From the NCBI GenBank assembly GCA_963693365.1, contig CAVNZM010000006.1, positions 1 to 64,000 on the forward strand: a stretch of DNA of 64,000 nt. Direction: 5' to 3'. The stretch is from Amoebidium appalachense (lineage: Eukaryota; Ichthyosporea). Shown here piece after piece: positions 38,290 through 64,000 of this stretch; within the stretch, counting starts at the first letter, position 1; every line of letters starts with the position of its first letter. A program made the translations under genes and the position numbers. The notes under the pieces are model-generated. The model was not told the DNA's origin. It did not search any database and was given only the letters and a program-made list of their open reading frames with translations.

Positions 38290-38560
38290 TTGTCCAAACC
38301 CCCCCCCCCCCCCCCCCCCCCCCAGGGCCGGCGAGGCCTGCGAGGCCTGCGAGTGCCTCACGTGCCTCGCGTGCCTCATGTGCCTCGCGTGCCTCGCGTG
38401 CATGCCTGCCCCCCCTGCCTCACGTGCATGCCTGCCCCCCTGCCTCACGTGCATGCCTGCCCCCCTGCCTCACGTGCATGCCTGTCCCCCCTGCCTCCCC
38501 TGCCTCACGTGCCTCCCCCTGCCCCCCTGCCTCCCCTGCCCCTGCCCGGGTCAAGACTTA
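38290..38560. repeat. CCTGCCCCCCTGCCTCACGTGCAT repeat
   Basis: After a C run, about ten short units of GTGCCTCGC or CTGCCTCACGTGCATGCCTGC follow. Pyrimidine-rich DNA with CT repeat continues to 38740. Confidence 0.85.
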
Positions 38561-38637
38561 GCTTCTTTCACTCCCTCTCTCGTGTGTAGATTTAGCTTTT
38601 TTTGCTCCCCTGCCTGTCGTGTAGACTTAGCTTTCTT

Positions 38638-38675
<38 letters not shown>

Positions 38676-38859
38676 CGTGCCCGTGTCCATACTTAGACGT
38701 TTTGCTCCCCGTCCCCCGTTCCCCGTTCCCCGGCCCGGTCCTTAGTGTGACACTATGTTATCGCGTTTAAGATTTAAATCGATGTGTCTGCGCTGGGGCA
38801 AGCTGTGCCATCATCAAAATGTGAGCCCCGCGGCGGGTGAGCGCAGTCGTAATATTGCG

Positions 38860-39000
38860 ACTTGAAATCACGGCAACCTTGACTTCAACCAAGTCAAGCT
38901 ATGCAGACTTGACTCATTAGTAGAAATGGTGAGAGGAGCTGGTGACTTGTCCTGACTTTCATTTGCGACTTGAGACTTCAGGTGACTTTTTACTTTTGCA
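38860..39000. repeat. Cluster of GACTTG/CAAGTC motifs
   Basis: At least nine GACTT or AAGTC motifs occur in 140 bases on both strands, for example GCGACTTGAAAT, TTGACTTCAACCAAGTCAAG and GCGACTTGAGACTTCAGGTG. A related palindrome GTGACTTGAAGTCAC lies at about 39198-39213. Confidence 0.6.
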
Positions 39001-39059
39001 TTGTAGCGATACGCGATGCTAGCCCTACATGTGGGCGAGCCCGGGAAAGAAGAGAAACA

Positions 39060-39063
39060 CACG

Positions 39064-39125
<62 letters not shown>

Positions 39126-39368
39126 AACACATGTACACAAACACACACACACGTGCACACACACTGGTAGGGTACGAGCACAGCAGTTTCGTGAAGCAGT
39201 GACTTGAAGTCACATGTGCACACATGTGCACATCCCTGCAGAAAAAAATCGCCACACACATGCAGGTATACATATACACGCACACAACCATACACGCAAA
39301 TGTGACTTTGATATACATGCACAAGCATTCAATGGCATGTAAGGACCACAATCACGAACGCGCGCGCG

Positions 39369-39399
<31 letters not shown>

Positions 39400-39469
39400 A
39401 TACACCGTGTACAACCACACACACTGTAGCACACACACACATGCACACACGCACACACACACGCACACA

Positions 39470-39523
<54 letters not shown>

Positions 39524-39583
39524 GTGCACACACACACACTGTAGCACACACACACATGCACACACGCACACACACGCACACGC

Positions 39584-39641
<58 letters not shown>

Positions 39642-39751
39642 CACACACACGCACACAGACATATATATATATATATACATACACACACAACACACCCACC
39701 CACGTGCACACACACCGTGTGTGTACACACACTGACACATATACACACGTG

Positions 39752-39784
<33 letters not shown>

Positions 39785-40066
39785 GGCACACACACACACA
39801 CGCACACACAAACACACTGCACACTACGCATGGCACAGGCAAACACACGGTCTGTGCAGTCGCACATACACACACAGACGCGCGCGCCCACGTGTACACA
39901 CAGACAAGGCACACCATTGCCATGCACATGCGCACACACACGCACACACGCACACACACACACCCCGTGCAATCACACAAGCGTACACAGACGCGCTGCG
40001 TCAGCGCGGACCGTTAACACACACCGTACAAGCAGAGAGAGAGAGATACAGAGAGAAAGAGAGAGC

Positions 40067-40114
<48 letters not shown>

Positions 40115-40490
40115 CTCAGGGTGGGGAGTGTGTGTGTGTGTGTGTGTGTGTGTGCACGTGTGTGCCTGGCGTGTACACAAGGTTTTGATTGTAGCAGACT
40201 CCGAGACTACCCACATGTGAACAGATGTTGTGTTCGAACCTCATTCAACTCAACTAGAACCTGAAACATACATATATTAAAGAAGATGCTCCACAGTGAG
40301 CAAAGGCAGAAATCGCCAAACACATGCATGTACACGCACACACACAATCATACACACAAATGTGACTTTGATACACATGCCCAAGCGCCCAAGGGCATGT
40401 AAGCACGCGCGCGTACACACACACACACCGCACACACACACACACTGCTAGCACACACGCACACATGCACACATGCACATGCACACACGC

Positions 40491-40524
<34 letters not shown>

Positions 40525-40562
40525 GTGACACACACATACACACGTGTACACACACACACACA

Positions 40563-40620
<58 letters not shown>

Positions 40621-40777
40621 AACACACACACACATGTATACACACACATATACACACAACACACCCGCCGTGCACACACACGCACACACGCACACACACA
40701 CCCCGTGCAGTCACAAAGCGCACACAGACGCGCTGCGTCAGCGCACACCGTAAACACACACCGTATAAGCCGAGACT

Positions 40778-40811
<34 letters not shown>

Positions 40812-40845
40812 GAGAGAGAGAGAGAGAGAGAGCCTCGCAGAGAGG

Positions 40846-40891
<46 letters not shown>

Positions 40892-40925
40892 CAGGGGGGG
40901 GGGGGGGGGGAGTGTGTGTGTGTGT
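39060..40925. repeat. Duplicated (CA)n-rich block with flanking (GA)n
   Basis: Two tandem blocks share the same order of landmarks: AAATCGCCA, AAATGTGACTTTGAT, GGCATGTAAG, long (CA)n, CAGACGCGCTGCGTCAGCGC, then (GA)n and (GT)n. Block 1 runs about 39246-40145, block 2 about 40308-40925. They differ mainly in (CA)n length and a poly-G in block 2. No coding content. Confidence 0.85.
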
Positions 40926-41458
40926 GTGTCAAATTGATTCGACCGAAGTTGGGCCCACATCGCTGTGCGTGGAACCCGCTAGATCGTTTATTGTCACATG
41001 TATACCAGTACGTGGAATCTTGTTGGATTTTCATCTTTATTTTTATCACCCGTCGGTGCCCAAATCCACCAGATTTCGAGCATAAAACACTTCAATAAAT
41101 GCTGTCCAAGTACATAAAAGTCAAGCACATGTTTGTACTTGTTTTCGTTCGCATGTTTTGAGGTCTCGTGATTTGTGCCAATTGCAATGTTGGCCACTCG
41201 ACTGATGAACACACGAGCACGTGCAAATTCAATCCGTTTAAAAATACGCATGATGGCACACGTACACGTGCACAGGGGCCCTCAAACACGCGCTCTCTTT
41301 CCTTCTAAGTGCAAACAATGACGTAGTTGCTGCTCCATACATCGAAGTCTACAAACTTTCGGACATACATACTCGGTCCAGCAATTGCAACCCAATTGCA
41401 GACCCGGCCCCCAAACGTTTACACGTCAGACTCTCGAAGGTGACTAGCCTCCCTCCGG

Positions 41459-41492
<34 letters not shown>

Positions 41493-41693
41493 ACCACCAC
41501 CACCACCATCCCCCTTCCCCACAATTGCAATTGCAACCATCACCACCACACACACACACACACACGTGCACACCACACACACAGATCCACATCTGTTATA
41601 CTGAAAGCATTCCCGCACGCCTGCAGCACGTTCACGCACACACACCCACATACCCACTCATGCATGTGCACCCACACACACCTACCGTACACG

Positions 41694-41731
<38 letters not shown>

Positions 41732-42330
41732 CATGCAACTCGCCCGTACATAGATCTCACCCCGACCCATGCCTCCCAGGATCCTCTAATGATAGATGAG
41801 ACCCCATGCCATTGGCCTGCAGGAGCACACCCATCGTATGCCCACTGCCAATTACATATGCTGGCAGGACACTGCCTGACAGTGTGTTCATAGAGCGTGC
41901 ACCTGGTTGGCCACTGCAAACACGTGGCATGGGCAGGCCACGTGAACTTACTCTGCTCAAGTAACCTACATTTAAATTAAAATTTAATAGATATAAAAGT
42001 AGATGGTAGCTTGCATGCAACAACAATAATGATTACGTATAGAGAGACATATGTACAGCAAGCAGCCACACCAACTCCAGGACGGGCCCAGTCCATACAG
42101 CAGTAAGCATATATGAGGCAAATAGGGTGCCTGGCCCTATCTTGCACGGACAGCCATGCCCGACTCTCCCCGTGTGACCCATCACCCCCAAACGTGTTTG
42201 GCCACTCCAGCAACTGCACGTGATTTTCATGCCAGCCACGCCTACTCCCTAATGATTGCTACTTGCATATATAATGGGCGATGCCCCCGGTGTGCACCAG
42301 CATTCAGCCCCTCACACTGCACCCATGGCC
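40926..42330. other. Spacer before the OCIA-domain gene
   Basis: No exon is supported. It holds a 32-base C run followed by (CCA)n (41460-41510), CA repeats (41548-41580, 41698-41727) and otherwise unique sequence. It is downstream of the minus-strand OCIA gene. Confidence 0.5.
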
Positions 42331-45300
42331 CTACTTCTCCTCGTGTCCCTCCTTCTCCTCCCTGCCCGTCTGCTGCACCGCCTGGCCATAAGCACTCCTA
42401 TGGCGCCTACGCAGCTCCGCATATGTGATGGTGGGCGCAGGTGGGGGGGTGCTCTCAGCCCTGTGCCTGCCCTCCAGCCGGGCCCTCTCCTCCCCCTCCC
42501 CCCCATACGGGTTGGCCCTGTGTCCCCCCAGACTGTCTGTGTCCCTCCTTGCCAGCCGGCCCAGGGTTCTGCCCTCACCGTCACCACTGCCCTCCTGCTG
42601 CCGCTCCTCCCTCCCCCTAAACCCATCGTAGACCCCCCCCGTCTTGGCCGAATATTTGTCCCCGTCGTCCCCCTGCACCCCCTCTGTGCCCTCCCCCTGC
42701 AGGCCCAATGCCATGGGGGTGCTATCGGGCAGGGGGGGGTACTTATCCTCCATCTCCGGTATGGCCGTGGCCTGAGAAGGGGGGCTGGGGGCCGGTGGCT
42801 GGCCGGTGGGTGGTGGGTGGGGCTGGTGGGGGGATGGGGTGGGTGCTGGGGTGGTGGGGGTGGCTGCATGCTGCGGCGTATGCCTGCAGAAGGGGTTGGG
42901 GTGGGGTGGGGGGGGGGGTGGAGGATGAGGTTAGGCCGCGCAGAGGGATGCGTAGGGGATGGAGAGATAAAATATGAGGCACAGATGTTGGCTGTGGCTG
43001 CCGGGAGTGACCTTAGGCATGCACAGATGCAGGGGGGGGGGGGGGGGGGGGGGGAGGGGGGAGGGATGATGTGTGCACTGGAGGGTTAGATTAAGGGAAG
43101 TCGAGCCATTGAAAGAAAAAACAAAACGTCAAAAAAACAAAGACCCCCCCCCCCCCCCCCCCCCCCCGACACAAATTCACACACACCCACCCACCACCAC
43201 CACACACACACACACATACAAAATTAAAAAATAAATAAATAAATAAATAAAGGGTGCAGGCAAGAGACACTTGAACAGGCAACATGGCTCCAGTTCTCAC
43301 CCCAAGCATACTTTGCCCCCCACAACCTAACTCTGTCCCCCCCCCCCCCCCCCCTCCCCTCCCTCCCCCCTGGGCATTGCCAATCCCCACCACCACCACC
43401 AACTCTTCCCCACACAATCCTGGCCCCCTTCTCCCCCCCCCCCCCCCCCTCCCCCTCACACGCGCACACACCCACGCACCCACCCGCCCACAGCCCCACC
43501 TCTTGCCCTTAGCCTCCTCCTGCTGGCGCCTGAAGTGGTCGGCCAGTGCCGAGTTTTCCAGCGCCATGATGTCGGCCATACACTGCGCCCGTGACGTCAT
43601 GCCCCCGGCCTTGAACGCGTAGTAGGCAACAAACGGCAGGATCGAGACACGCGCTAGCGGCCGCTGGTCCGGCCGAATGGCCTTGGCTGGGCGTGGTGTG
43701 TGGGTGTGTGTGTGGGTTGGTGGATATGGTGTGCATAGCAGCTTGTGGTTGGATGTTGTAGGCACAACAGTGTATGCAGACGTGTGCATATGGCCGTGCA
43801 TTTCAGTGTGTGTGCATATGGGGGTGTGTTTTCGTGGGGTAGGGTGCATATGGGGGTGTGTTTTCATCAGTGTGTGCATGTACACGTGTAGCAAATCTAG
43901 CAATGCCCGGTGCCTGGAGGATTAAAGCAGGAAAAAGAGGAGGTGCCGGGGGAGGGGGGGGGGGGGGGGGGGGGGGGAGGGGGGAGGGGGCGGGGGCGGA
44001 GGGGGAGTTGGGGTTCTATGATACTCTAAAGGAACACAAAACAGACTCGACTGTGCACACAGGCAACACACCTATCTGCTAGCGCAGCATCCCCAACAGA
44101 GAACACGGCATCCACACAGCACCCACACAGCGCCCATCGCAACAGACAAAAGCCACACCCCTTCCCTTTTTCTCGATGTTGGCCTTCTAAGGTGTCCCCC
44201 CCCCCCCTCCCCCCCCCCCCCCCCCCCTTCTCCCCCCCTCCCCGCCCCCCGTGGACCCCCTTGCCACACCCCTTCCTCTGCTGAGAATGCACGGGCCGAA
44301 AAAAAAAACTCAGCATAGAAAGCTGTGATCACCAAAAATCCTCCCTCCCCCCCCCCCCCCCCCAAAAAAAAAAAAAAAAAACAAACAAACAAACAAACAA
44401 ACACCACCACCATCGCGTCACGACTGCCCCACACATGCCAAGCACAACCAAGAAAGCACTACTCAGAAACATCGCCAAAGCATGGGCCTCCATATCACCA
44501 AATCGTAGAGCTCAAAGAAACCCCTTATATGTCAAGTATCCTCCCTCCCTCCCTCCCCCCCCCCCCCCCCCCCCCTCCCCCCCCCCCCTCCCCCCCCCTC
44601 ACTCCCCCCTCCCCCCCCCCCCCCCCCCCCCGGTCAACCCCCTCTCGTAGGTCCCCTTCACCCTCCAAACATGTCCGTTTCCTCCTACCCCACCCCTCTA
44701 GCCGTGTTACCACACCCACCCACCCCACGTGCACCCACCTGTGCTTATGGCCCAGTTGGTGAGCGCCACTGCAAGGGCTGCTGCCCCTGACCCTGTGACC
44801 CGTAGCACGTGTTGAGGGGTGTGGAAGGGGAAGTTATATGCCCCCTAGTGTGTGTATGTGGGTGCAATGAAAGGGAAATGTGCCCATGGCGTGTGACTAA
44901 GCGTATGCCAGAGGGGTTCTAAGCTCCATAGGACGTAGTGGTGGTTCGTGGGTGTGTTCTACGTCCTTCCGTACCCCCACTCTCTAGCAGGTACCTTGCA
45001 CCTTAGCTTCAGAAAAATCCTCCGGCCATCTTGTTCTCGCAGTACCAGCAAGCACTGTAACTGAGAACAGGGCAGTGCATGCAGAAGAATGATCTGGAAG
45101 CTTGTTTGGAATATAGCTGGTGGCACTGAATGGGGAGGCGTGGACAGAGGTGCTGTAGCAAGGAGGGAAGAGAGCAGCGGGGGAAGGAGCACACGGGAAG
45201 GGTAGGGGCGGGCCTTTCTTTTGGCTAATGGGGGAGGGGGGAAGGGGGGTGGGAGCGGGCTGGACTGGTGCAGGGAGGGGAGTGAGCGAAGCAGGGCCAA

Positions 45301-45537
45301 GCACCTCTCTTTATGAACTCTGTCTCACACCTCCGCAGCACGGCCTGCTCGGGTGCCGTCAGCTGCCCAAACGACAGCCCCTGCTCGGCCAGGCTGCCGC
45401 TGCCCAGCCCACCAGGCCGCTGGACCTCCCTGGGCTCTGTGGGGGCCTGCAAAGGGTATGTGAGTGCCTGCCGCTTGGAATAGATGGGCACAAGGGTGTG
45501 TGGTACGCACCTGGCTGGGCGCGCTGTCGGTAGACAT
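42331..45537 (-). CDS. OCIAD1: OCIA-domain protein (OCIAD1/Asrij-like)
   Basis: OCIA-domain proteins are hydrophobic-hairpin proteins of mitochondria and endosomes. Exons in order: 45537-45511, 45446-45305, 44792-44739, 43686-43500, 42883-42331; phases agree and the total is 320 codons plus stop. Exon 1 encodes MSTDSAPSQ. Exon 2 ends with the start of the domain (LTAPEQAVLRRCETEFIKR). Exon 3 gives the first hydrophobic segment (GAAALAVALTNWAIS). Exon 4 gives the second (RVSILPFVAYYAFKAGG) and the Cys/Leu-Glu-Asn motif (QCMADIMALENSALADHFRR) that matches the family pattern. Exon 5 is a disordered Pro/Gly/Arg-rich tail ending with ITYAELRRRHRSAY, which matches the conserved C-terminal motif of OCIAD1. 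Human OCIAD1 is about 245 residues; the extra length is in the tail. Confidence 0.85.
43030..43450. repeat. Poly-G, poly-C and (AAAT)n tracts in OCIA-gene intron 4
   Basis: G run at 43030-43054, C run at 43144-43167, (AAAT)n at 43229-43251, then C runs to 43450. Intron 3 is similar (43956-44010, 44197-44245, 44349-44363, 44557-44631). Confidence 0.85.
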
Positions 45538-46106
45538 GGTGTGTTGGGCCTGCCCAGGCTGATAATAGAAAACAAGTGGCACACGCTGTCAGCAACAAGA
45601 GGCAGGAACGTAAAGGCACATAGGAGAAACACCGTGGCTAGTGAACTTAGTAACTCTCACGGGTGCACGGACATAGGCAGGTAGCAGGTACTAACGGAGC
45701 AGGTAAATGGAAAAGTACTACTGCGCCTACTGCGCGCACGACCTTCTCAGGATCAAGAGGCCGTGCCCCACATACCTGATGGTGCGTTCCGGGCCAATGA
45801 CTGCAAGCCACAAGAAGCAGAGGCTACCATAGCAGGCTAGGTTTACATGCTCTTGATTGGTATAGATTTACGCAATTTTGTGATATCACATTTGGACCAA
45901 TTGGAATGGTCACGGCGTGCACTATGGCATTTTCAAACCCAGTCTGTGTTATGCACGTGGATGCGCTATTAGGCCGTGTTCAAGCCTTGTGTTGCTGTTT
46001 TCTGTGCCTGTGGTGTGTATGTAGGGGCGTGCACTCCTTAGAAGTGACAGTGCATCTATAATAGCTCGCTGGTAGGGTGGTCTAAGGCGCTAGGCGCACA
46101 GCAAAT
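45538..46106. promoter_or_regulatory. Divergent promoter region, OCIA gene and RBM34-like gene
   Basis: Two starts on opposite strands lie 569 bp apart with little repeat content. CCAAT/ATTGG boxes are near 45857 (GATTGGTA) and 45898 (ACCAATTGGAAT). No TATA box is evident. The position fits a shared bidirectional promoter. Confidence 0.5.
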
Positions 46107-53254
<7,148 letters not shown>

Positions 53255-53890
53255 GGGGTTTGAGGGGGCGTGCTGTGCACGTGTGTGTGTAGGTGCATGC
53301 GTGGTGGGCTTCTTTTTTTATTAGGTTCAGTTGATGAAACCAAGTGGAGAGGAAGACATGTGTGCATGGGCCACCACCAGCATACAGGGTCAGATGTGAA
53401 AGGTTTGTTAGGGTACACGTGTTTATTAGTTGATGGATGGGTACATATGTTTACTAGTGGACAGGTGATTTATACGTATACTGATTGATAGGTGGGTACA
53501 TGTAATCACTAATGCATTTACCATAGTTGAGGTGGGGCAGTGTCATGCCACACACATGTGCTTACTATATTTGGTGTGGCCGGTACCCACCACTGCCTTA
53601 TGTCCCACCTACCCACAACCATCAAGTGCAAATATACATCAGTCTTTGCCATTCATTCGGTGCCACACACATACATTGCAAAAACTACTTGATATACACC
53701 CCCCCCCACCCATTTCTCTCAGACCACTACAAAACAACAAGAAAACTCCGGGAAAATTTTAAAAAAAAAAAAACCCCCCACCAGCACCGCACACCCACAC
53801 ATACATGCAGGTACCCGCAAAGCCATAGTTATACGTCTACCCCCCCCCCCCCCCCTCGAGATCCCCCCCCTCTCTATCCTCACACGGGCA
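53255..53890. other. Convergent 3' spacer, RBM34-like and TOP6B genes
   Basis: Two coding ends face each other across 636 bp. Contents are short GGTGGGTAC repeats near 53430-53500, an A run (53759-53773) and C runs (53701-53707, 53840-53855). No AATAAA was seen on the plus strand close to the stop. Confidence 0.5.
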
Positions 53891-63108
<9,218 letters not shown>

Positions 63109-63174
63109 CTGGGGGGGGCATGTGGTCCGTGCGCCGAGAATAGCGCACAGCAAAGCACTTGCTGTGGGGGTCTG

Positions 63175-63785
63175 TGTGAGTTAAAGCACTTGCTGAGGGG
63201 GTCTATGTGAGTAAAAGTGTTTGATGGGGGGGTCTATGTGAGTAAAAGCATTTGATGGGGGGGTCTATGTGAGTAAAAGCACTTGCTGGGGGGGTCTACG
63301 TGAGTAAAAGCACTTGCTGAGAAGGTCTATGTGAGTAAAAGCACTTGCTGGGGGGGTCTATGTGAGTAAAAGCACTTGCTGGGGGGTCTATGTGAGTAAA
63401 AGCACTTGCTGGGGGGGTCTATGTGAGTAAAAGCACTTGCTGGGGGGGGTCTGTGAGTAAAAGCACTTGCTGGGGGGTCTATGTGAGTAAAAGCACTTGC
63501 TGGGGGGGTCTATGTGAGTAAAAGCACTTGATGAGGGGGTCTGTGTGACTAAATAATGACTAAATGCACTTGCTGGGGGGGGGGTCTATGTGAGTAAATG
63601 CACTTGCTGGGGAGGTCTATGTGAGTAAATGCACTTGCTGGGGGGGGGTCTATGTGAGTAAAAGCACTTGCTGGGGGGGTCTATGTGAGTAAAAGCACTT
63701 GCTGGGGGGGGTCTATGTGAGTAAAAGCACTTGCTGGGGGGGTCTATGTGAGTAAAAGCACTTGCTGGGGGGGTCTATGTGAGTG
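63175..63785. repeat. 30-bp minisatellite (AAAAGCACTTGCTGGGGGGGTCTATGTGAGT)
   Basis: About 20 units of 29-32 bp; variation is in the G run and one or two bases (TTTGATG, ACTTGCTGA). It fills the intron upstream of the first visible TOP6B exon. The first unit grades from CAAAGCACTTGCTGTGGGGG close to that exon. Confidence 0.93.
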
Positions 63786-63954
63786 GTGCACAGCAGTAAA
63801 TGTGTGCGCATGTGCTCCTGTGCGCACTTCTGTATGCGGTGAAAGTCTGTGTGTGCACATGTGTGTGTGTGTGTAGGGGGGGGGGGGGGGGGGGAGAAGG
63901 GGGGTTTGCTTGCCTGCGTGCATGCATGTGCATGTGCACATGTGCACATGTGTC

Positions 63955-64000
<46 letters not shown>
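63786..64000. other. Right edge: GT-rich and poly-G DNA
   Basis: A 22-base-plus G run (63876-63894) and (GT)n to the window end. No exon seen; upstream TOP6B exons are expected beyond. Confidence 0.6.

Noticed and set aside
39210-39980. Cys/Val repeat ORFs on the minus strand
   Set aside because: Translation of (CA)n/(GT)n; seen throughout the window.
44525-44762. Proline-rich plus-strand ORF
   Set aside because: Made by C runs; the minus strand here carries an OCIA-domain exon with correct phase.
45795-46060. tRNA or small RNA gene in the divergent promoter
   Set aside because: No cloverleaf or box A/B could be found by eye.
63175-63785. CRISPR-like or telomere-like repeat
   Set aside because: 30-bp units abut each other without spacers and are not a telomere motif; position is an intron.

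Overview
This window is eukaryotic nuclear DNA. Short coding exons with GT-AG introns are scattered through introns full of (CA)n/(GT)n, poly-G/poly-C runs and minisatellites. I read exons by protein-family motifs plus splice phase. Four multi-exon genes have exon chains that keep the reading frame across every junction; in a fifth (RBM34-like) one donor is ambiguous. A canonical topoisomerase VI B subunit (known from plants, algae and several protist groups) lies near a WASP-family actin regulator (absent from land plants). This suggests a unicellular or algal eukaryote outside the land plants, metazoa and fungi, but I cannot name the lineage.

Layout: 34-2398 (+), 3' part of an unrecognised coiled-coil protein. 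4431-13351 (+), RluA-type pseudouridine synthase of the RPUSD2/Pus9/Rib2 group, nine exons; several exon borders coincide with minisatellite ends. 13352-15995, convergent spacer with a satellite that has higher-order structure. 15996-21776 (-), WASP/N-WASP homologue, ten exons (WH1, basic region, CRIB, proline-rich, WH2, central, acidic). 21777-24600, GT-rich repeats and a small frameshifted coiled-coil ORF. 24640-36856 (+), a decayed APE-type LINE split by two later insertions: a 679-bp solo-LTR-like element with a TCCAC duplication, and a 7-kb Ty1/copia element on the minus strand with near-identical LTRs and a CTTTC duplication. 36857-42330, unexplained ORFs and long duplicated microsatellites.

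42331-45537 (-), OCIA-domain protein, five exons. 46107-53254 (+), RBM34/Nop12-like nucleolar RNA-binding protein, ten exons. These two start head to head across about 570 bp. 53891-63108 (-, 5' end outside the window), the H2TH, transducer and C-terminal parts of DNA topoisomerase VI subunit B, twelve exons.

The genes are unrelated housekeeping functions (RNA modification, actin nucleation, organelle/endosome, ribosome assembly, DNA topology) and do not form a pathway. The distinctive biology is the repeat landscape: splice sites embedded in dinucleotide repeats, and tandem arrays that appear to have grown out of exon borders.
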